Origin: Pseudomonadota bacterium
GTDB lineage: Bacteria; Pseudomonadota; Gammaproteobacteria; Burkholderiales; Sulfuriferulaceae
Assembly (NCBI GenBank): GCA_021845925.1
Contig: JAJZUW010000005.1
Span: 160,374-224,373 of the forward strand
DNA: 64,000 nt
Reading direction: 5' to 3'
Shown: positions 18,844 through 28,209 of the stretch, one piece after another
Numbering within the stretch: the stretch's first letter is position 1
Layout: the number at the start of each line of letters is the position of its first letter
Translations under genes and position numbers: made by a program
Notes under the pieces: model-generated
Told to the model about the DNA's origin: nothing
Database searches by the model: none
Seen by the model: only the letters and a program-made list of their open reading frames with translations

Positions 18844-19793
18844 AATTCGCATTTGTGCTGGATCCGCTGGACTCACTGAAGCCGTACAAGGACAGCAGCG
18901 TGGCGATGATGCGTGAAGCTGCCAGGCGCGGGCATGATGTGTTCGCAATTGAACCGGACGGGTTGTCGTGGCAGGCCGCCGGCGTTGAAGGTGTCGCGCA
19001 CCAGTTGGTCCTGCATGAAGCAGATGATGTCTGGTATGGGATTCTGACGGTAGAGCGTGTGCAGCTGACCGGTTTTGATGCCATTGTCGTGCGCAAGGAT
19101 CCGCCATTCGATGCGGAATACCTGTATGCCACCCAGTTGCTGAATCTGGTTGCCGATGCAGGCGTCCCGGTGTGGAATGCGCCACAGATGCTGCGTGACT
19201 GGAATGAAAAAATTGCCATCACCCGGTTTTCCCGCTGGTGCGTACCAACCCTGATCAGCCGTGACCCCGAACAGTTGCGTGCATTTGCCGCCGAACAGCA
19301 GGATGTCATCGTCAAGCCGCTGGATGGCATGGGTGGGGCCGGCATCTTCCGTGTTCGTGAAGACGGTCTCAATCTGAACAGCATTCTGGAAATCCTGGGT
19401 GCCCAGGGCATGCGTACGCTCATGATGCAGAAATACATTCCGGCGGTCACGCAAGGCGACAAGCGGGTGTTGCTGATTGCGGGCCAGACTGTGCCCTGGG
19501 CCTTGGCCCGCATTCCGGCGGCCGGAGAAACGCGTGCCAATCTTGCCGCAGGCGGCACTGGCGTTGCCATGCCGTTAACCGAACGGGAACAGCAGATTGC
19601 CAGCGACCTGGCACCGGTGCTTTGGTCGAAAGGCATTTTGCTGGCCGGGCTGGATATCATTGGTGGTTATTTGACAGAAATCAACATCACCAGTCCGACC
19701 GGCATGGTGGAAATTGGCCGGCAGACCGGTTTCAGTCCGGCTGCCATGCTGGTGGATGCCCTGGAGCAGACATGCGTGTCTGGTGCTGGCTGA
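18840..19793 (+). CDS. gshB: Glutathione synthetase
   Basis: This 317-residue ATP-grasp enzyme adds glycine to gamma-glutamylcysteine. Seen are the N-terminal MKFAFVLDPLDSLKPYKDSSVAMMREA, VVRKDPPFDAEYLYATQLL, the ATP-binding VIVKPLDGMGGAGIFR, and GLDIIGGYLTEINITSPTG. The ATG overlaps gshA (ATGA). The apbE start lies 22 bases inside the gshB end, so gshA-gshB-apbE form one tightly packed operon. Confidence 0.96.
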   Translation: MKFAFVLDPLDSLKPYKDSSVAMMREAARRGHDVFAIEPDGLSWQAAGVEGVAHQLVLHEADDVWYGILTVERVQLTGFDAIVVRKDPPFDAEYLYATQLLNLVADAGVPVWNAPQMLRDWNEKIAITRFSRWCVPTLISRDPEQLRAFAAEQQDVIVKPLDGMGGAGIFRVREDGLNLNSILEILGAQGMRTLMMQKYIPAVTQGDKRVLLIAGQTVPWALARIPAAGETRANLAAGGTGVAMPLTEREQQIASDLAPVLWSKGILLAGLDIIGGYLTEINITSPTGMVEIGRQTGFSPAAMLVDALEQTCVSGAG

Positions 19794-20782
19794 TCCTGCT
19801 GTTGTGGCTGGGCGGTTGCAGCCAACCGCAGGTATGGAGCCAGCAGAGTTTCGTGTTTGGCACCCGGGTCGACATCGCCATTTCCGGCGTTTCACAGGCG
19901 CGTGCGCAGGCGGTCACGGCGCGCATTCTGGCCCGGTTCGACCAGTTGCATCACCAGTTGCATGCCTGGCAGCCAGGTGGCGAACTGTATCGGTTGAACA
20001 GCGCTTTTGCTGCCGGCCAGCGGGTGCCGGTATCGCCCTGGCTGGCCGGCATCCTGCAGGATGCCACGCAATATTCGGCGCAATCCGGTGGCAGTTTCAA
20101 TCCAGCCATCGGCCGGTTGATCCAGTTGTGGGGATTTGAGGCCGATGAATTTGTTGCACGTTTGCCAGCCCAGGCCAGCATCGATCAACTGGTGGCTGCG
20201 CATCCGGTCATGCAGGATATTGTCATCCGCAACGGCATGGCCGAAAGCCGCAACCGGATGGTCAAGGTGGATCTTGGTGGTTATGGCAAGGGCTATGCAC
20301 TCGACGAGGCTGCGAAAATTCTGCGTGGTGCAGGAATTCATGATGCGCTGGTGAATATCGGTGGTAACATCATGGCGTTTGGTCAGCACGACAACCGGCC
20401 ATGGCGGGTGGGCATCCAGGATCCGCGCCGGCCAAAGGCGCTGGCCACGCTGGAATTGCATGATGGCGAAGCGATCGGAACATCCGGGGATTATCAGCGT
20501 TATTTTGATCTGGCCGGGCGCCGTTACTGTCATATCATCAATCCTGCGACCGGCTGGCCGGCGCAAGGCGTTGAAGCCGTGACTGTACTGATTCCGCCAG
20601 GACCCCATGCCGGAGTGTTGTCCGATGTGGCCAGCAAACCTCCCTTTATCGCCGGCGTGCAAGGCTGGCAGGAGGCGGTCCGCAAAATGGGTGTGACGAC
20701 TGCCATGCTCATTGACGACCATGGAAAGGTTTACATGACGCCAGAGATGCGCAAGCGCTTGCGTTTCAATAACCAGGATTGA
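19772..20782 (+). CDS. apbE: FAD:protein FMN transferase lipoprotein
   Basis: The 336-residue protein attaches FMN to Thr residues of periplasmic-facing flavoproteins such as NqrB/C or RnfD/G. It has a lipoprotein signal, MRVWCWLILLLWLGGC, with Cys16 as the lipidated residue. ApbE segments include FGTRVDIAISG, SGGSFNPAIGRLIQLWGF, VDLGGYGKGYALDEAAKIL, NIGGNIMAFG, and GTSGDYQRYF. The ATG at 19772, inside gshB, is required for the signal peptide. No flavoprotein target is encoded nearby. Confidence 0.93.
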   Translation: MRVWCWLILLLWLGGCSQPQVWSQQSFVFGTRVDIAISGVSQARAQAVTARILARFDQLHHQLHAWQPGGELYRLNSAFAAGQRVPVSPWLAGILQDATQYSAQSGGSFNPAIGRLIQLWGFEADEFVARLPAQASIDQLVAAHPVMQDIVIRNGMAESRNRMVKVDLGGYGKGYALDEAAKILRGAGIHDALVNIGGNIMAFGQHDNRPWRVGIQDPRRPKALATLELHDGEAIGTSGDYQRYFDLAGRRYCHIINPATGWPAQGVEAVTVLIPPGPHAGVLSDVASKPPFIAGVQGWQEAVRKMGVTTAMLIDDHGKVYMTPEMRKRLRFNNQD

Positions 20783-20785
20783 TTG

Positions 20786-21196
20786 ATGATCGGGATACTG
20801 ATAATCGCGCACGGTACGCTGGGGGAAAGCCTGATCCAGTGCGTGGCCCACGTTATGGGAGACGTGCCGCCGTTGTTGCAGGCGCTGGATGTAACGGCAG
20901 CCACACAATCCACGATTCAGGAACATGGCGGCGAACTGGTCCGCCAGCTCGATCAGGGGCAGGGCGTCCTGCTGCTGTCCGATGTGTACGGCGCGACACC
21001 GTGCAACAACATGTGCCGTTTGCTGGAGCCCGGCCGCGTGGAAGGGATTGCCGGCGTCAATCTGCCAATGCTGATCCGTGCCGTGAGTTATCGTCACCTG
21101 CCTTTGGCCGACGTGGTGATCAAGGCAGTCAACGGCGGCGTGGAAGGTGTTCTTTATATCTCCTCGGAGTACTGTGATGCAACAGCGGGAAGTTGA
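20786..21196 (+). CDS. PTS mannose-type EIIA component
   Basis: The 136-residue protein is a stand-alone EIIA of the mannose family: MIGILIIAHGTLGESL with phospho-acceptor His9, and LLSDVYGATPCNNMCRLL. It would receive phosphate from HPr (next gene). No EIIB, EIIC or EIID gene is nearby, so it probably serves regulation rather than sugar uptake, as proposed for similar betaproteobacterial sets. It starts 3 bases after apbE, and its end overlaps ptsH by 20 bases. Confidence 0.9.
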   Translation: MIGILIIAHGTLGESLIQCVAHVMGDVPPLLQALDVTAATQSTIQEHGGELVRQLDQGQGVLLLSDVYGATPCNNMCRLLEPGRVEGIAGVNLPMLIRAVSYRHLPLADVVIKAVNGGVEGVLYISSEYCDATAGS

Positions 21197-21446
21197 AATC
21201 ATCAACAAGCTGGGTTTGCATGCCCGGGCTTCTGCCAAATTCACCCAGTTGGCCTCCCAGTTTGCCAGCGATATCTGGATGACGCGCAACCAGCGCCGGG
21301 TCAATGCCAAGAGCATCATGGGCGTGATGATGCTGGCGGCCGCCAAGGGAAGCGTGGTGACGCTGGAAACCTCCGGTGCGGATGAAGAAGCCGCCATGGC
21401 AGCGCTGGTCGGACTGATAGACGAACGCTTCGGAGAATCGGAGTGA
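21177..21446 (+). CDS. ptsH: Phosphocarrier protein HPr
   Basis: This 89-residue protein carries phosphate from EI to EIIA. KLGLHARASAKF contains the phospho-His15, and NAKSIMGVMML contains Ser46, the site used by HPr kinase in organisms that have one. The ATG at 21177, inside the preceding gene, gives the standard length and position for His15. It overlaps ptsI by 4 bases. Confidence 0.95.
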   Translation: MQQREVEIINKLGLHARASAKFTQLASQFASDIWMTRNQRRVNAKSIMGVMMLAAAKGSVVTLETSGADEEAAMAALVGLIDERFGESE

Positions 21447-23167
21447 GTTTCACTCTCCACGGAATCGGTGTTTCTCCCGGCATTGCCATTGGCGTCTGCC
21501 GGGTTGCCTCGCATACGCGTATCGAGGTGGCTCACTACGTATTGTCCAGCCAGTTTGTCGACAAGGAAATTGCGCGCTTCGATGATGCCATCGGCAGTGT
21601 GCGCAACGAAATGGAAAGCCTGCGCAAACAGATTCCAGCCAATGCGCCGGCCGAACTGTCGGCATTTCTCGACATGCACCAGATGATCCTGAACGATTCC
21701 ATGCTGTCGGAAGCGCCGCGCCAGCTGATTCGCAGCCAGCAATGCAATGCCGAATGGGCACTGGCCCAGCAGATGGAACACTTGCTGGAACAGTTTGATG
21801 CCATCGATGACGCCTATATCCGCGAACGCAAGGCAGATGTGGTTCAGGTGGTCGAGCGGGTGCTCAAGGTGTTGCTGGGACATCCGGACAACCTGCCGTC
21901 TACCGAGAGCAATCTGGCAGACTGCATTCTGGTTGCGCACGATCTCTCTCCGGCGGACATGATCGGCTTCAAGCACCAGCGGTATTCGGCCTTCATTACC
22001 GATGTTGGCGGTGCAACGTCACACACGGCCATTCTGGCGCGCAGCCTGAACATTCCATCGGTGATGGCACTGCACCACGCGCATGAACTGATCCGCGACA
22101 ACGAGATCATCATTGTTGACGGCGAACAAGGTGTGGTCATCGTCGACCCCGACGACAACGAGCTGGAAGAATACCAGTTACGCCAGGAACAGTGGCAGCT
22201 CGAACACCAGAAATTGCGCCGGCTGACCTCCAGCCGTTCAGCGACCCTGGACGGGCTGGACATCGAGCTGCATGCCAATATTGAGCTGCCGGGCGATGTG
22301 GATGCCGCCCGGGAGGCCGGCGCGACAGGTATCGGACTGTTCCGTAGCGAGTTCCTGTTCATGAACCGTGCGGACCTGCCGGGCGAAGATGAGCAGTTCG
22401 AGGCCTATCGGGATGTGGCGATTTCGATGGTTGGCCAGCCCGTTGTGATCCGGACGCTCGACGTTGGTGCCGACAAACCGCTGGGTGGGTTAACCGAGCT
22501 GACCCTGAATCCGGCCCTGGGTCGACGCGCCATCCGGCTCTGCCTGAGTGAGCCTGCCATGTTTCATACCCAGCTGCGTGCCATTTTGCGCGCCTCGCAT
22601 TATGGCAATGTGCGCATCATGATTCCGATGCTGAGCAACCTGCAGGAATTGCGCCTGACCCGGCTGGCGGTGGAACGTGCCCGAGCCAGCCTGCAAGCCG
22701 ATGGCATTTCGTTCGATCCGGCCGTCAAGCTGGGCGGCATGATCGAGGTTCCGGCCGCCGCCCTGATGGCGCACGCCTTTGCCGAGCAGCTGGACTTCCT
22801 GTCCATCGGTACCAATGACCTGATTCAGTACACGTTAGCGATCGATCGTGCCGATGATGGCGTGGCTTATCTTTACAATCCTTCGCATCCGGCGGTGGTC
22901 CAGCTGATTGCGCAGGTGATTCGTGCGGGTGACAAACTGGGCAAGCCAGTATCCGTGTGCGGCGAAATGGCTGGTGACCCGAGGTTGACCCGTCTGTTGC
23001 TTGGTCTTGGGTTGCGACGGTTTTCCATGCAGTCGGCCAGCCTGCTGAGCGTGAAGCAGCAAATCCTCAAATCCGATCTGGAAAAGATTGGTTTGCTGGT
23101 GCAAAAGATTCTGCGCACAACCGACGAAGAAAAGCTGGATAGCCTGTACACGCGCCTGAATCAGTAA
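21443..23167 (+). CDS. ptsI: PTS enzyme I (phosphoenolpyruvate-protein phosphotransferase)
   Basis: The 574-residue enzyme moves phosphate from PEP to HPr. The start is GTG, overlapping the ptsH stop; SFTLHGIGVSPGIAIG is the family N-terminus. The active His lies in GGATSHTAILARSL (near residue 194). The PEP-binding barrel shows GATGIGLFRSEFLFM, VIRTLDVGADKPLGG, and FLSIGTNDLIQYTLAIDR, with CGEMAGDP near the end. Length and domains are complete. It closes the EIIA-HPr-EI operon. Confidence 0.96.
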   Translation: MSFTLHGIGVSPGIAIGVCRVASHTRIEVAHYVLSSQFVDKEIARFDDAIGSVRNEMESLRKQIPANAPAELSAFLDMHQMILNDSMLSEAPRQLIRSQQCNAEWALAQQMEHLLEQFDAIDDAYIRERKADVVQVVERVLKVLLGHPDNLPSTESNLADCILVAHDLSPADMIGFKHQRYSAFITDVGGATSHTAILARSLNIPSVMALHHAHELIRDNEIIIVDGEQGVVIVDPDDNELEEYQLRQEQWQLEHQKLRRLTSSRSATLDGLDIELHANIELPGDVDAAREAGATGIGLFRSEFLFMNRADLPGEDEQFEAYRDVAISMVGQPVVIRTLDVGADKPLGGLTELTLNPALGRRAIRLCLSEPAMFHTQLRAILRASHYGNVRIMIPMLSNLQELRLTRLAVERARASLQADGISFDPAVKLGGMIEVPAAALMAHAFAEQLDFLSIGTNDLIQYTLAIDRADDGVAYLYNPSHPAVVQLIAQVIRAGDKLGKPVSVCGEMAGDPRLTRLLLGLGLRRFSMQSASLLSVKQQILKSDLEKIGLLVQKILRTTDEEKLDSLYTRLNQ

Positions 23168-23199
23168 CCGGAAGCGGCCCCGGCTCCATTTTGCGCTGG

Positions 23200-24408
23200 T
23201 CAGCTTTTGGCCACCATCAGGCCCGGCTGGTAGCCTTTCACGAAGGCGGTGAATGTGTCCAGGTCCATCGGTCTGGCAATGAAATAACCCTGGGCAATAT
23301 CGCAGCCAAGCCTGCGCAGCATGTCCCAGTCCTGCCGGGTTTCAACACCCTCGCCAACGCTTTTGACATTGAGTTTGCGCGCCATGTCGATGCTGGATTC
23401 AACAATCACCCGCAACGAACTGTTTTCAGAAAAATCCTGCACAAACGACTGGTCGATTTTCAGTTCGCTGAATGCAATGCGGGCGAGTTGCTGAAGGTTG
23501 GAAGAACCAGTACCGTAATCGTCGATGGACAGCGGAAAACCATGCATGCAAAGCCGCGCCAGATTTTCCAGAGCAGGGGCAACGTCTGTCATGGCCGCCG
23601 ATTCGGTGATCTCCAGAATGAGATAGCGAGGATCCAGTCCTGACCGACGCACGATTTGCATCACATGATCGGCCAGCGATGTGTCATCAAGAGACACCAG
23701 TGACAGGTTGACTGATACCGGCATGACATGTCCATGGTCATGACATCGCCGGCAGGCCATTGCCGCCTTGTCCAGAATCTGGAACGTGAGTTTGTCGATG
23801 TTGCCGCTGCTTTCTAGCAGAGGGATGAAAGCTGCTGGTCCGGTCACTCCATGATGCGGATGTTTCCACCGGGCCAGGGCCTCGGCACCAACCAGACTGC
23901 CGGTGCGCAGATCAACTTTAGGCTGAAAATAGGGCTCGAACTGATCGGCATCGACAGCCGCAAGGATGTCTTCCAGGCTGAAGGTCGAGTCAGCCGCAGA
24001 CTGTTGCCGGACGGGCGCAGGACCATGTTTCGACAGCAAGGATTTCAGATTGACCGGATTGACCGGCTTTTCAATGGTGCCGAGCAGATGGATGCCATAC
24101 AGACGGGTCATCCTGCTGATGGAGGAGAGCAGTTTGCTGTCCAGGGCACTGGTCAGAATCACCGGAATGGTTAGTTTTTCTTCGCCAAGATGACGCAAAA
24201 ATTCCATGCCATCCATTTCCGGCATGTCGAGATCGCACAGGGCGATATTCGGTCTTGGGGTGGCTCTGTGTATTTCATCGAGGGCCTGCTTGCCATTGCT
24301 TGCCTCGACAATACTGGCCACGCCAAGAGATGCCAGCATCCGGACCATGATTTTTCGCTGGAAGTCATCGTCCTCAATCACGAGAACGTGGAGATCAGCG
24401 ATATTCAT
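23200..24408 (-). CDS. REC-EAL response regulator, cyclic-di-GMP phosphodiesterase
   Basis: The 402-residue protein has a receiver domain (1-128, phospho-Asp59 in CDLDMPEMDG) and an EAL domain (about 145-395). The catalytic set looks complete: EALAR (176-180), SVNLS, ILEITES, SIDDYGTGSSNLQQL, LKIDQSFV and GVETRQDW. It should therefore hydrolyse cyclic-di-GMP when phosphorylated or released. Its start overlaps the stop of the hybrid kinase gene by 4 bases, marking the kinase as its partner. Confidence 0.9.
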   Translation of the reverse strand: MNIADLHVLVIEDDDFQRKIMVRMLASLGVASIVEASNGKQALDEIHRATPRPNIALCDLDMPEMDGMEFLRHLGEEKLTIPVILTSALDSKLLSSISRMTRLYGIHLLGTIEKPVNPVNLKSLLSKHGPAPVRQQSAADSTFSLEDILAAVDADQFEPYFQPKVDLRTGSLVGAEALARWKHPHHGVTGPAAFIPLLESSGNIDKLTFQILDKAAMACRRCHDHGHVMPVSVNLSLVSLDDTSLADHVMQIVRRSGLDPRYLILEITESAAMTDVAPALENLARLCMHGFPLSIDDYGTGSSNLQQLARIAFSELKIDQSFVQDFSENSSLRVIVESSIDMARKLNVKSVGEGVETRQDWDMLRRLGCDIAQGYFIARPMDLDTFTAFVKGYQPGLMVAKS

Positions 24409-27400
24409 TCGATATTCCTCTCAATAAAGGTGTCAAGTGATGCCAAGGCGGTGTCAAGTTCGATTCTGGCTGCGCGGGCGCCGTCAGGCTGGTTTGCCCG
24501 GCCGGCTTTTTCAATCTGTTCACATGTCTCGGCCAGTCTTCCGGCACCTACCATGCGGGCCGAACCCTTCATGCGGTGCGCTGTGCTGGCGATGCTGGCC
24601 AGGTTGCCGGTTTCGAGTGACTGATCCAGTTCGATCAGGTCGGCACGGATGTGCTGCATGAACTCGCGCAACAGTCTGGTCTGGCCTGCCTGGTCTTCAA
24701 TGATGCTGGACAATACCTGCATGTCGACCGGGACATCCTTTCCGGACGGCACATTCAGCCATCTGGACACTGCTTTTTTCAGTTGTGTCATGTCACAGGG
24801 TTTGACCAGGAGATCATTCATGCCAGCATTGTGGCAACGATTGGCCTCTTCGGCCAGCGCATTGGCCGTCCAGGCAATAATGGGGATCGGCGTGGCATGG
24901 CCTGTTTCGGATTCACGTATTTTGCGCGCCAGTTCGTAACCATCCATTTCAGGCATGTGGCAATCCGTGATGACCAGGTCGTAGTGTCCGGTTTGCCATT
25001 TGTTCAGGGCCGTGAGTCCATTATCGGCAGTCTCTGCCTGCAGTCCGAGCAGTTTGAGCTGGCGGGCGAGCAGTTCGCGGTTGATCGGATGGTCATCGAC
25101 AGCCAGAACCATCGGCGCCCGGGATGGATCCTGAAACAGAGGTTCCACCTGCCGTTGCCGCGAATCAGTCTGCATGACCATGGGCTCTTCGCCGGGCAGA
25201 CCGGAAATCGGCAATGTCAGGACGACGCTGAATGTCGAGCCATGGCCTGGGTCGCTGTGCAGTTCAATCTGGCCATCCATCATTTCGGAAAGCCGCTTGC
25301 AGATGGCAAGTCCAAGTCCCGTGCCACCATACATCCGTTCTGTATCCAGACTTTCCTGCCGATAGCGCTGGAACAGTTGATCCTGCACTTCCGCCGGAAT
25401 GCCCATCCCGGTGTCCCTGACCGAAAACCGGATGCGGTCGCCACTGTCGAGTTCGTCGAGCAGTTCTGCGCGCACTTCGATTTCGCCGGCCGACGTGAAT
25501 TTGATGGCATTGCTGACAAAATTGTTCAGAATCTGTGACAAGCGCAGTGAATCCACCAGATAGGCAGAATGCAGTCGCGGGTCGGTGTGTTGCCAGAGCA
25601 TCAGCGATCGGGTGCTGGCCAGACGCGAGTAGGTGTTGACTACTTCTTTTAGCAGCGATTCGATCGTGGTTGGCCGCGGATCGAGCTTTAGTTTGCCTTC
25701 CTCGATTTTTGACCAGTCCAGAATGTCACTGACGATTCGCAGCAGGCGGCGGCCGGACTCCCAGGCGGTATCCAGCGTTTCGTGCTGATCCCGATCCAGG
25801 ACTGTCAGGGATAGCAGTTCCAGCATGCCCAGCATGCCAGTCAGAGGCGTGCGGATTTCATGGCTCATGGTGGCCAGGAACGAGCTTTTGGCGCGATTGG
25901 CAAGATCGGCCTGCTCTTTGGCAGTCATCAGCTTGCGTGTCAGTTCGCGATATTCAGTCATGTCGCGCGCGGTGGCATACATGAACCCCTTTTCGTCCGG
26001 GATGGATTTCCAGGACAGAATACGCCAGCGACCATTTTTGTGCCTGAACCGGTTTTCAAATTCTGAAAAATACTGGTTGCCGGCCAGCATTTTTTCGATA
26101 CCCAAGCGTGTGTGCTCCTGATCGTCTGGATGTATGAAATCGATAAACCGGCGACCTGTCAGTTCTTCCGGAGTCCAGCCCAGGGAACTCGTAAATGCAG
26201 GGTTGACCCGTTTGAAGCAGCCATTACTGTCGGTAATGCACAGCATGTCCAACGGCAGTGAAAAAAACCGGTTGAACAGATTGTCTGCCTCCTTGCGGGC
26301 CGTGATGTCGCGGATCAGTCCGACAAAATGCAGCGAATCGCCCAGCGACATCTCGGTAATGGACAATTCAATGGGAAAGCGGGACTGATCCTTGCGCAGG
26401 CCCTCGAGTTCGATTGTCTGTCCAATCAGGTGTGGTTCCAGTGTGCTGGTGTAGTGGGCGAGATACTCATCATGGTGACTGCGATGCGGCTCTGGCATCA
26501 GCATGCTGACGTTTTGTCCGGTCATGACGCTGGCAGCATGACCAAAAATCCGTTCTGCGGCGGGATTGACCATTTCGATGGCGCCATGGTCATTGATGGT
26601 AACGATGCCGTCCATGACGGCATCCAGAACCGTGCGCAGACGTGTTGCACTGTCCTGTAATGCCTGCCGTGCGGCCTGTTCCTGGCTGATATCCCTGAAA
26701 ATCAGCACGGTACCCGTGATATTGCCATTGCGATCGCGAATGGGGGCGTAGTTGTCGGCAACGGGTGTTCTGGTACCGTCACGGGCTACCAGCAGGCTGT
26801 CATTGGCCAGGCCGTCGGCAATGTTGTCCGACATCACCGAGGATATCGGCAAAGCGCGCGGTTCGCCAGTCTGCTGGCTAACAATGCGGAACACCTGACT
26901 GATCGGTTGGCCAATCGCATCGGCGTTCTGCCATCCGGTCAGTTTTTCGGCAACCCTGTTCAGTCTGGTGATGCGCCCTTCGGCATCGGTTGCCATGACG
27001 CCATCGGCAATCGAGTCCAGCGTGATGGCCAGGTTTTCTTCGCTGTCACGCCAATGTTCGCTGGTTTCGGCAGCCATACGCGATGCTCGCTGCAAACGCC
27101 AGTTGACCAGGCTGAACAGGCCACCCATGCAACAGAATATCAGGATGGATACCACCGAAAATGGCGATTTGCCGGTTAACGTCATTTCTGGCGGGATAAA
27201 GAACCAGGCCACCAGTCCTGCTGAAACCAGTGTGGCAATCAGCCCGGCAACCAGTCCACCAAGCCAGGCGCTTAAAAAAACCGTTGGCAGAAACAGCAAC
27301 CATGCATAGGGCTCGATGCTGGACCAGAAGGTCCATTGAACAGCAAAGATGATCCATGGCAACAGCAGGGCCAGAATGATACGTAGCGGTGATGGGGTGC

Positions 27401-27410
27401 TCGCTTTCAT
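24405..27410 (-). CDS. Hybrid sensor histidine kinase with three PAS domains, receiver and Hpt
   Basis: This 1001-residue inner-membrane protein has an N-terminal block of 3-4 membrane helices (about 10-105, DUF4118-like), then PAS domains at about 118-245, 252-372 and 376-490. A HisKA H-box MSHEIRTPL (His517), an ATPase (NAIKFT, DTGMGIP, GTGLGL at about 695-701), a receiver (Asp816 in [12 protein letters not shown]) and an Hpt domain (His945 in STAHRMKGS) follow. The second PAS has the FixL-like run [17 protein letters not shown] with His313 where FixL binds haem, but the FixL oxygen-site Arg is not evident. It probably phosphorylates the REC-EAL protein. A 49-bp palindrome lies 155 bases upstream. 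Confidence 0.9.
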   Translation of the reverse strand: MKASTPSPLRIILALLLPWIIFAVQWTFWSSIEPYAWLLFLPTVFLSAWLGGLVAGLIATLVSAGLVAWFFIPPEMTLTGKSPFSVVSILIFCCMGGLFSLVNWRLQRASRMAAETSEHWRDSEENLAITLDSIADGVMATDAEGRITRLNRVAEKLTGWQNADAIGQPISQVFRIVSQQTGEPRALPISSVMSDNIADGLANDSLLVARDGTRTPVADNYAPIRDRNGNITGTVLIFRDISQEQAARQALQDSATRLRTVLDAVMDGIVTINDHGAIEMVNPAAERIFGHAASVMTGQNVSMLMPEPHRSHHDEYLAHYTSTLEPHLIGQTIELEGLRKDQSRFPIELSITEMSLGDSLHFVGLIRDITARKEADNLFNRFFSLPLDMLCITDSNGCFKRVNPAFTSSLGWTPEELTGRRFIDFIHPDDQEHTRLGIEKMLAGNQYFSEFENRFRHKNGRWRILSWKSIPDEKGFMYATARDMTEYRELTRKLMTAKEQADLANRAKSSFLATMSHEIRTPLTGMLGMLELLSLTVLDRDQHETLDTAWESGRRLLRIVSDILDWSKIEEGKLKLDPRPTTIESLLKEVVNTYSRLASTRSLMLWQHTDPRLHSAYLVDSLRLSQILNNFVSNAIKFTSAGEIEVRAELLDELDSGDRIRFSVRDTGMGIPAEVQDQLFQRYRQESLDTERMYGGTGLGLAICKRLSEMMDGQIELHSDPGHGSTFSVVLTLPISGLPGEEPMVMQTDSRQRQVEPLFQDPSRAPMVLAVDDHPINRELLARQLKLLGLQAETADNGLTALNKWQTGHYDLVITDCHMPEMDGYELARKIRESETGHATPIPIIAWTANALAEEANRCHNAGMNDLLVKPCDMTQLKKAVSRWLNVPSGKDVPVDMQVLSSIIEDQAGQTRLLREFMQHIRADLIELDQSLETGNLASIASTAHRMKGSARMVGAGRLAETCEQIEKAGRANQPDGARAARIELDTALASLDTFIERNIE

Positions 27411-27564
27411 GGGTTCTGGCGAGATATTTGTGTTGGGTCATACCCATTCTAGCAGACACGGCATCGGCCACCACGTCACACTGTCAATGTTGACAGTGGG
27501 GATTGTATGGAGCCGCGCAGCGCAAATATGCGATCTCTTGCGGGGAATTAGCCGGTAAGGTTGA

Positions 27565-27613
27565 TTGCCAAGGCCAAAACATGCATAATTTATGCATGTT
27601 TTGGCCTTGGCAA
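27565..27613. promoter_or_regulatory. 49-bp perfect palindrome upstream of the hybrid kinase
   Basis: Arms of 24 bases are perfectly complementary around base 27589. The core contains ATGCAT (27581-27586), AATTT, ATGCAT (27592-27597), the same ATGCAT-N5-ATGCAT layout as the NsrR site of hmp. The inner 27 bases (27576-27602) are identical to the palindrome upstream of norC, while the outer arms differ. It lies 59 bases after the stop of the 27672 gene and 155 before the kinase start, so it may be an operator, a processed hairpin, or both. Confidence 0.65.
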
Positions 27614-27671
27614 GGGAAGTGGATAACTGGTTGGACCTTCGGGCGCGAATCACGCAATCAGGTGGGTGGTG

Positions 27672-28016
27672 TTAGCGCTTGATGTAGGCAGGGCAGGTTG
27701 GATCGTCAAAACTCCAGTCGGCACAGGCGGGGCCGGACTGGCTGGTGCGAGTAATCCGGTTGGCAGAGGCCAACCGGCTGGACGGAGAAATGTAAGCCGC
27801 ACAGTGCGGATCATTGAAGCTCCAGTCGGAGCACTGAGCCGCTTGCGGAGCGCCGGGCGCAGCGCCGGATGCGGCCTGGTGTGGAGCGATATAGGCAGGG
27901 CAGTGCGGACTGTTGAAACTCCAGTCCGAACAGGACAAGTCTTTGCCAAAGCTGGTTTGGGAGGCAAGCAGGCCAAAGCCGATGAGTGCCATGATTTTTG
28001 CGAGATGAGGTTTCAT
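27672..28016 (-). CDS. Small secreted protein with three Cys-Asp-Trp-Ser-Phe repeats
   Basis: I do not recognise this 114-residue protein. It has a clear Sec signal (MKPHLAKIMALIGFGLLASQTSFG), and the mature part carries three copies of C-(S/A)-D-W-S-F-(N/D)-x-P-x-C-x-A-Y-I, with Cys pairs at 29/39, 62/72 and 98/108 separated by Ala/Pro/Ser-rich linkers. Each repeat could form one disulfide or bind a ligand in the periplasm. The ATG at 28016 follows GGAAAGGAA. A -24/-12 promoter lies about 65 bases upstream, and the sigma54 activator is encoded divergently. Function is unknown. Confidence 0.75.
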   Translation of the reverse strand: MKPHLAKIMALIGFGLLASQTSFGKDLSCSDWSFNSPHCPAYIAPHQAASGAAPGAPQAAQCSDWSFNDPHCAAYISPSSRLASANRITRTSQSGPACADWSFDDPTCPAYIKR

Positions 28017-28081
28017 TTTTTTTCCTTTCCGGGAGGGCTGAACGTTGCTATCACTGATCGATGGCAACCTGCTTCTTCTTT

Positions 28082-28097
28082 AGCCAGGATCGTGCCA
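28082..28097 (-). promoter_or_regulatory. Predicted sigma54 (-24/-12) promoter of the Cys-repeat gene
   Basis: On the minus strand TGGCACG-ATCC-TGGCT matches the sigma54 consensus TGGCACG-N4-TTGCW except in the -12 TT and A/T positions. The invariant GG and GC are exactly 10 bases apart. The start point would be near 28071, giving a leader of about 55 bases. A dyad 55-78 bases upstream of the -24 box fits an activator site. Confidence 0.7.
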
Positions 28098-28151
28098 GAC
28101 AGTAATACAATGAAAAAAAAAGAGAATTTTTTCTAAATGGCGTTCGGCTGG

Positions 28152-28175
28152 CGTTCAATGTGTTCACAATGAACG
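28152..28175. promoter_or_regulatory. 24-bp dyad, candidate upstream activator sequence
   Basis: CGTTCA and TGTG are mirrored by CACA and TGAACG; of 12 base pairs, all match except one next to the inner arm and the central one. It is about 80-105 bases upstream of the predicted sigma54 start point and 35 bases before the activator gene. Further half-sites (TGAACG at 28194-28199 and CGTTC at 28141-28145) flank it. It could also mediate autoregulation. Confidence 0.6.
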
Positions 28176-28209
28176 TTTGTTGACGATGTGCAATGAACGG
28201 AGGCGCTGC

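Noticed and set aside
19892..21976. 694-codon minus-strand open frame
   Set aside because: It lies across apbE, EIIA, ptsH and ptsI, all with firm motifs, and shows no domain of its own.
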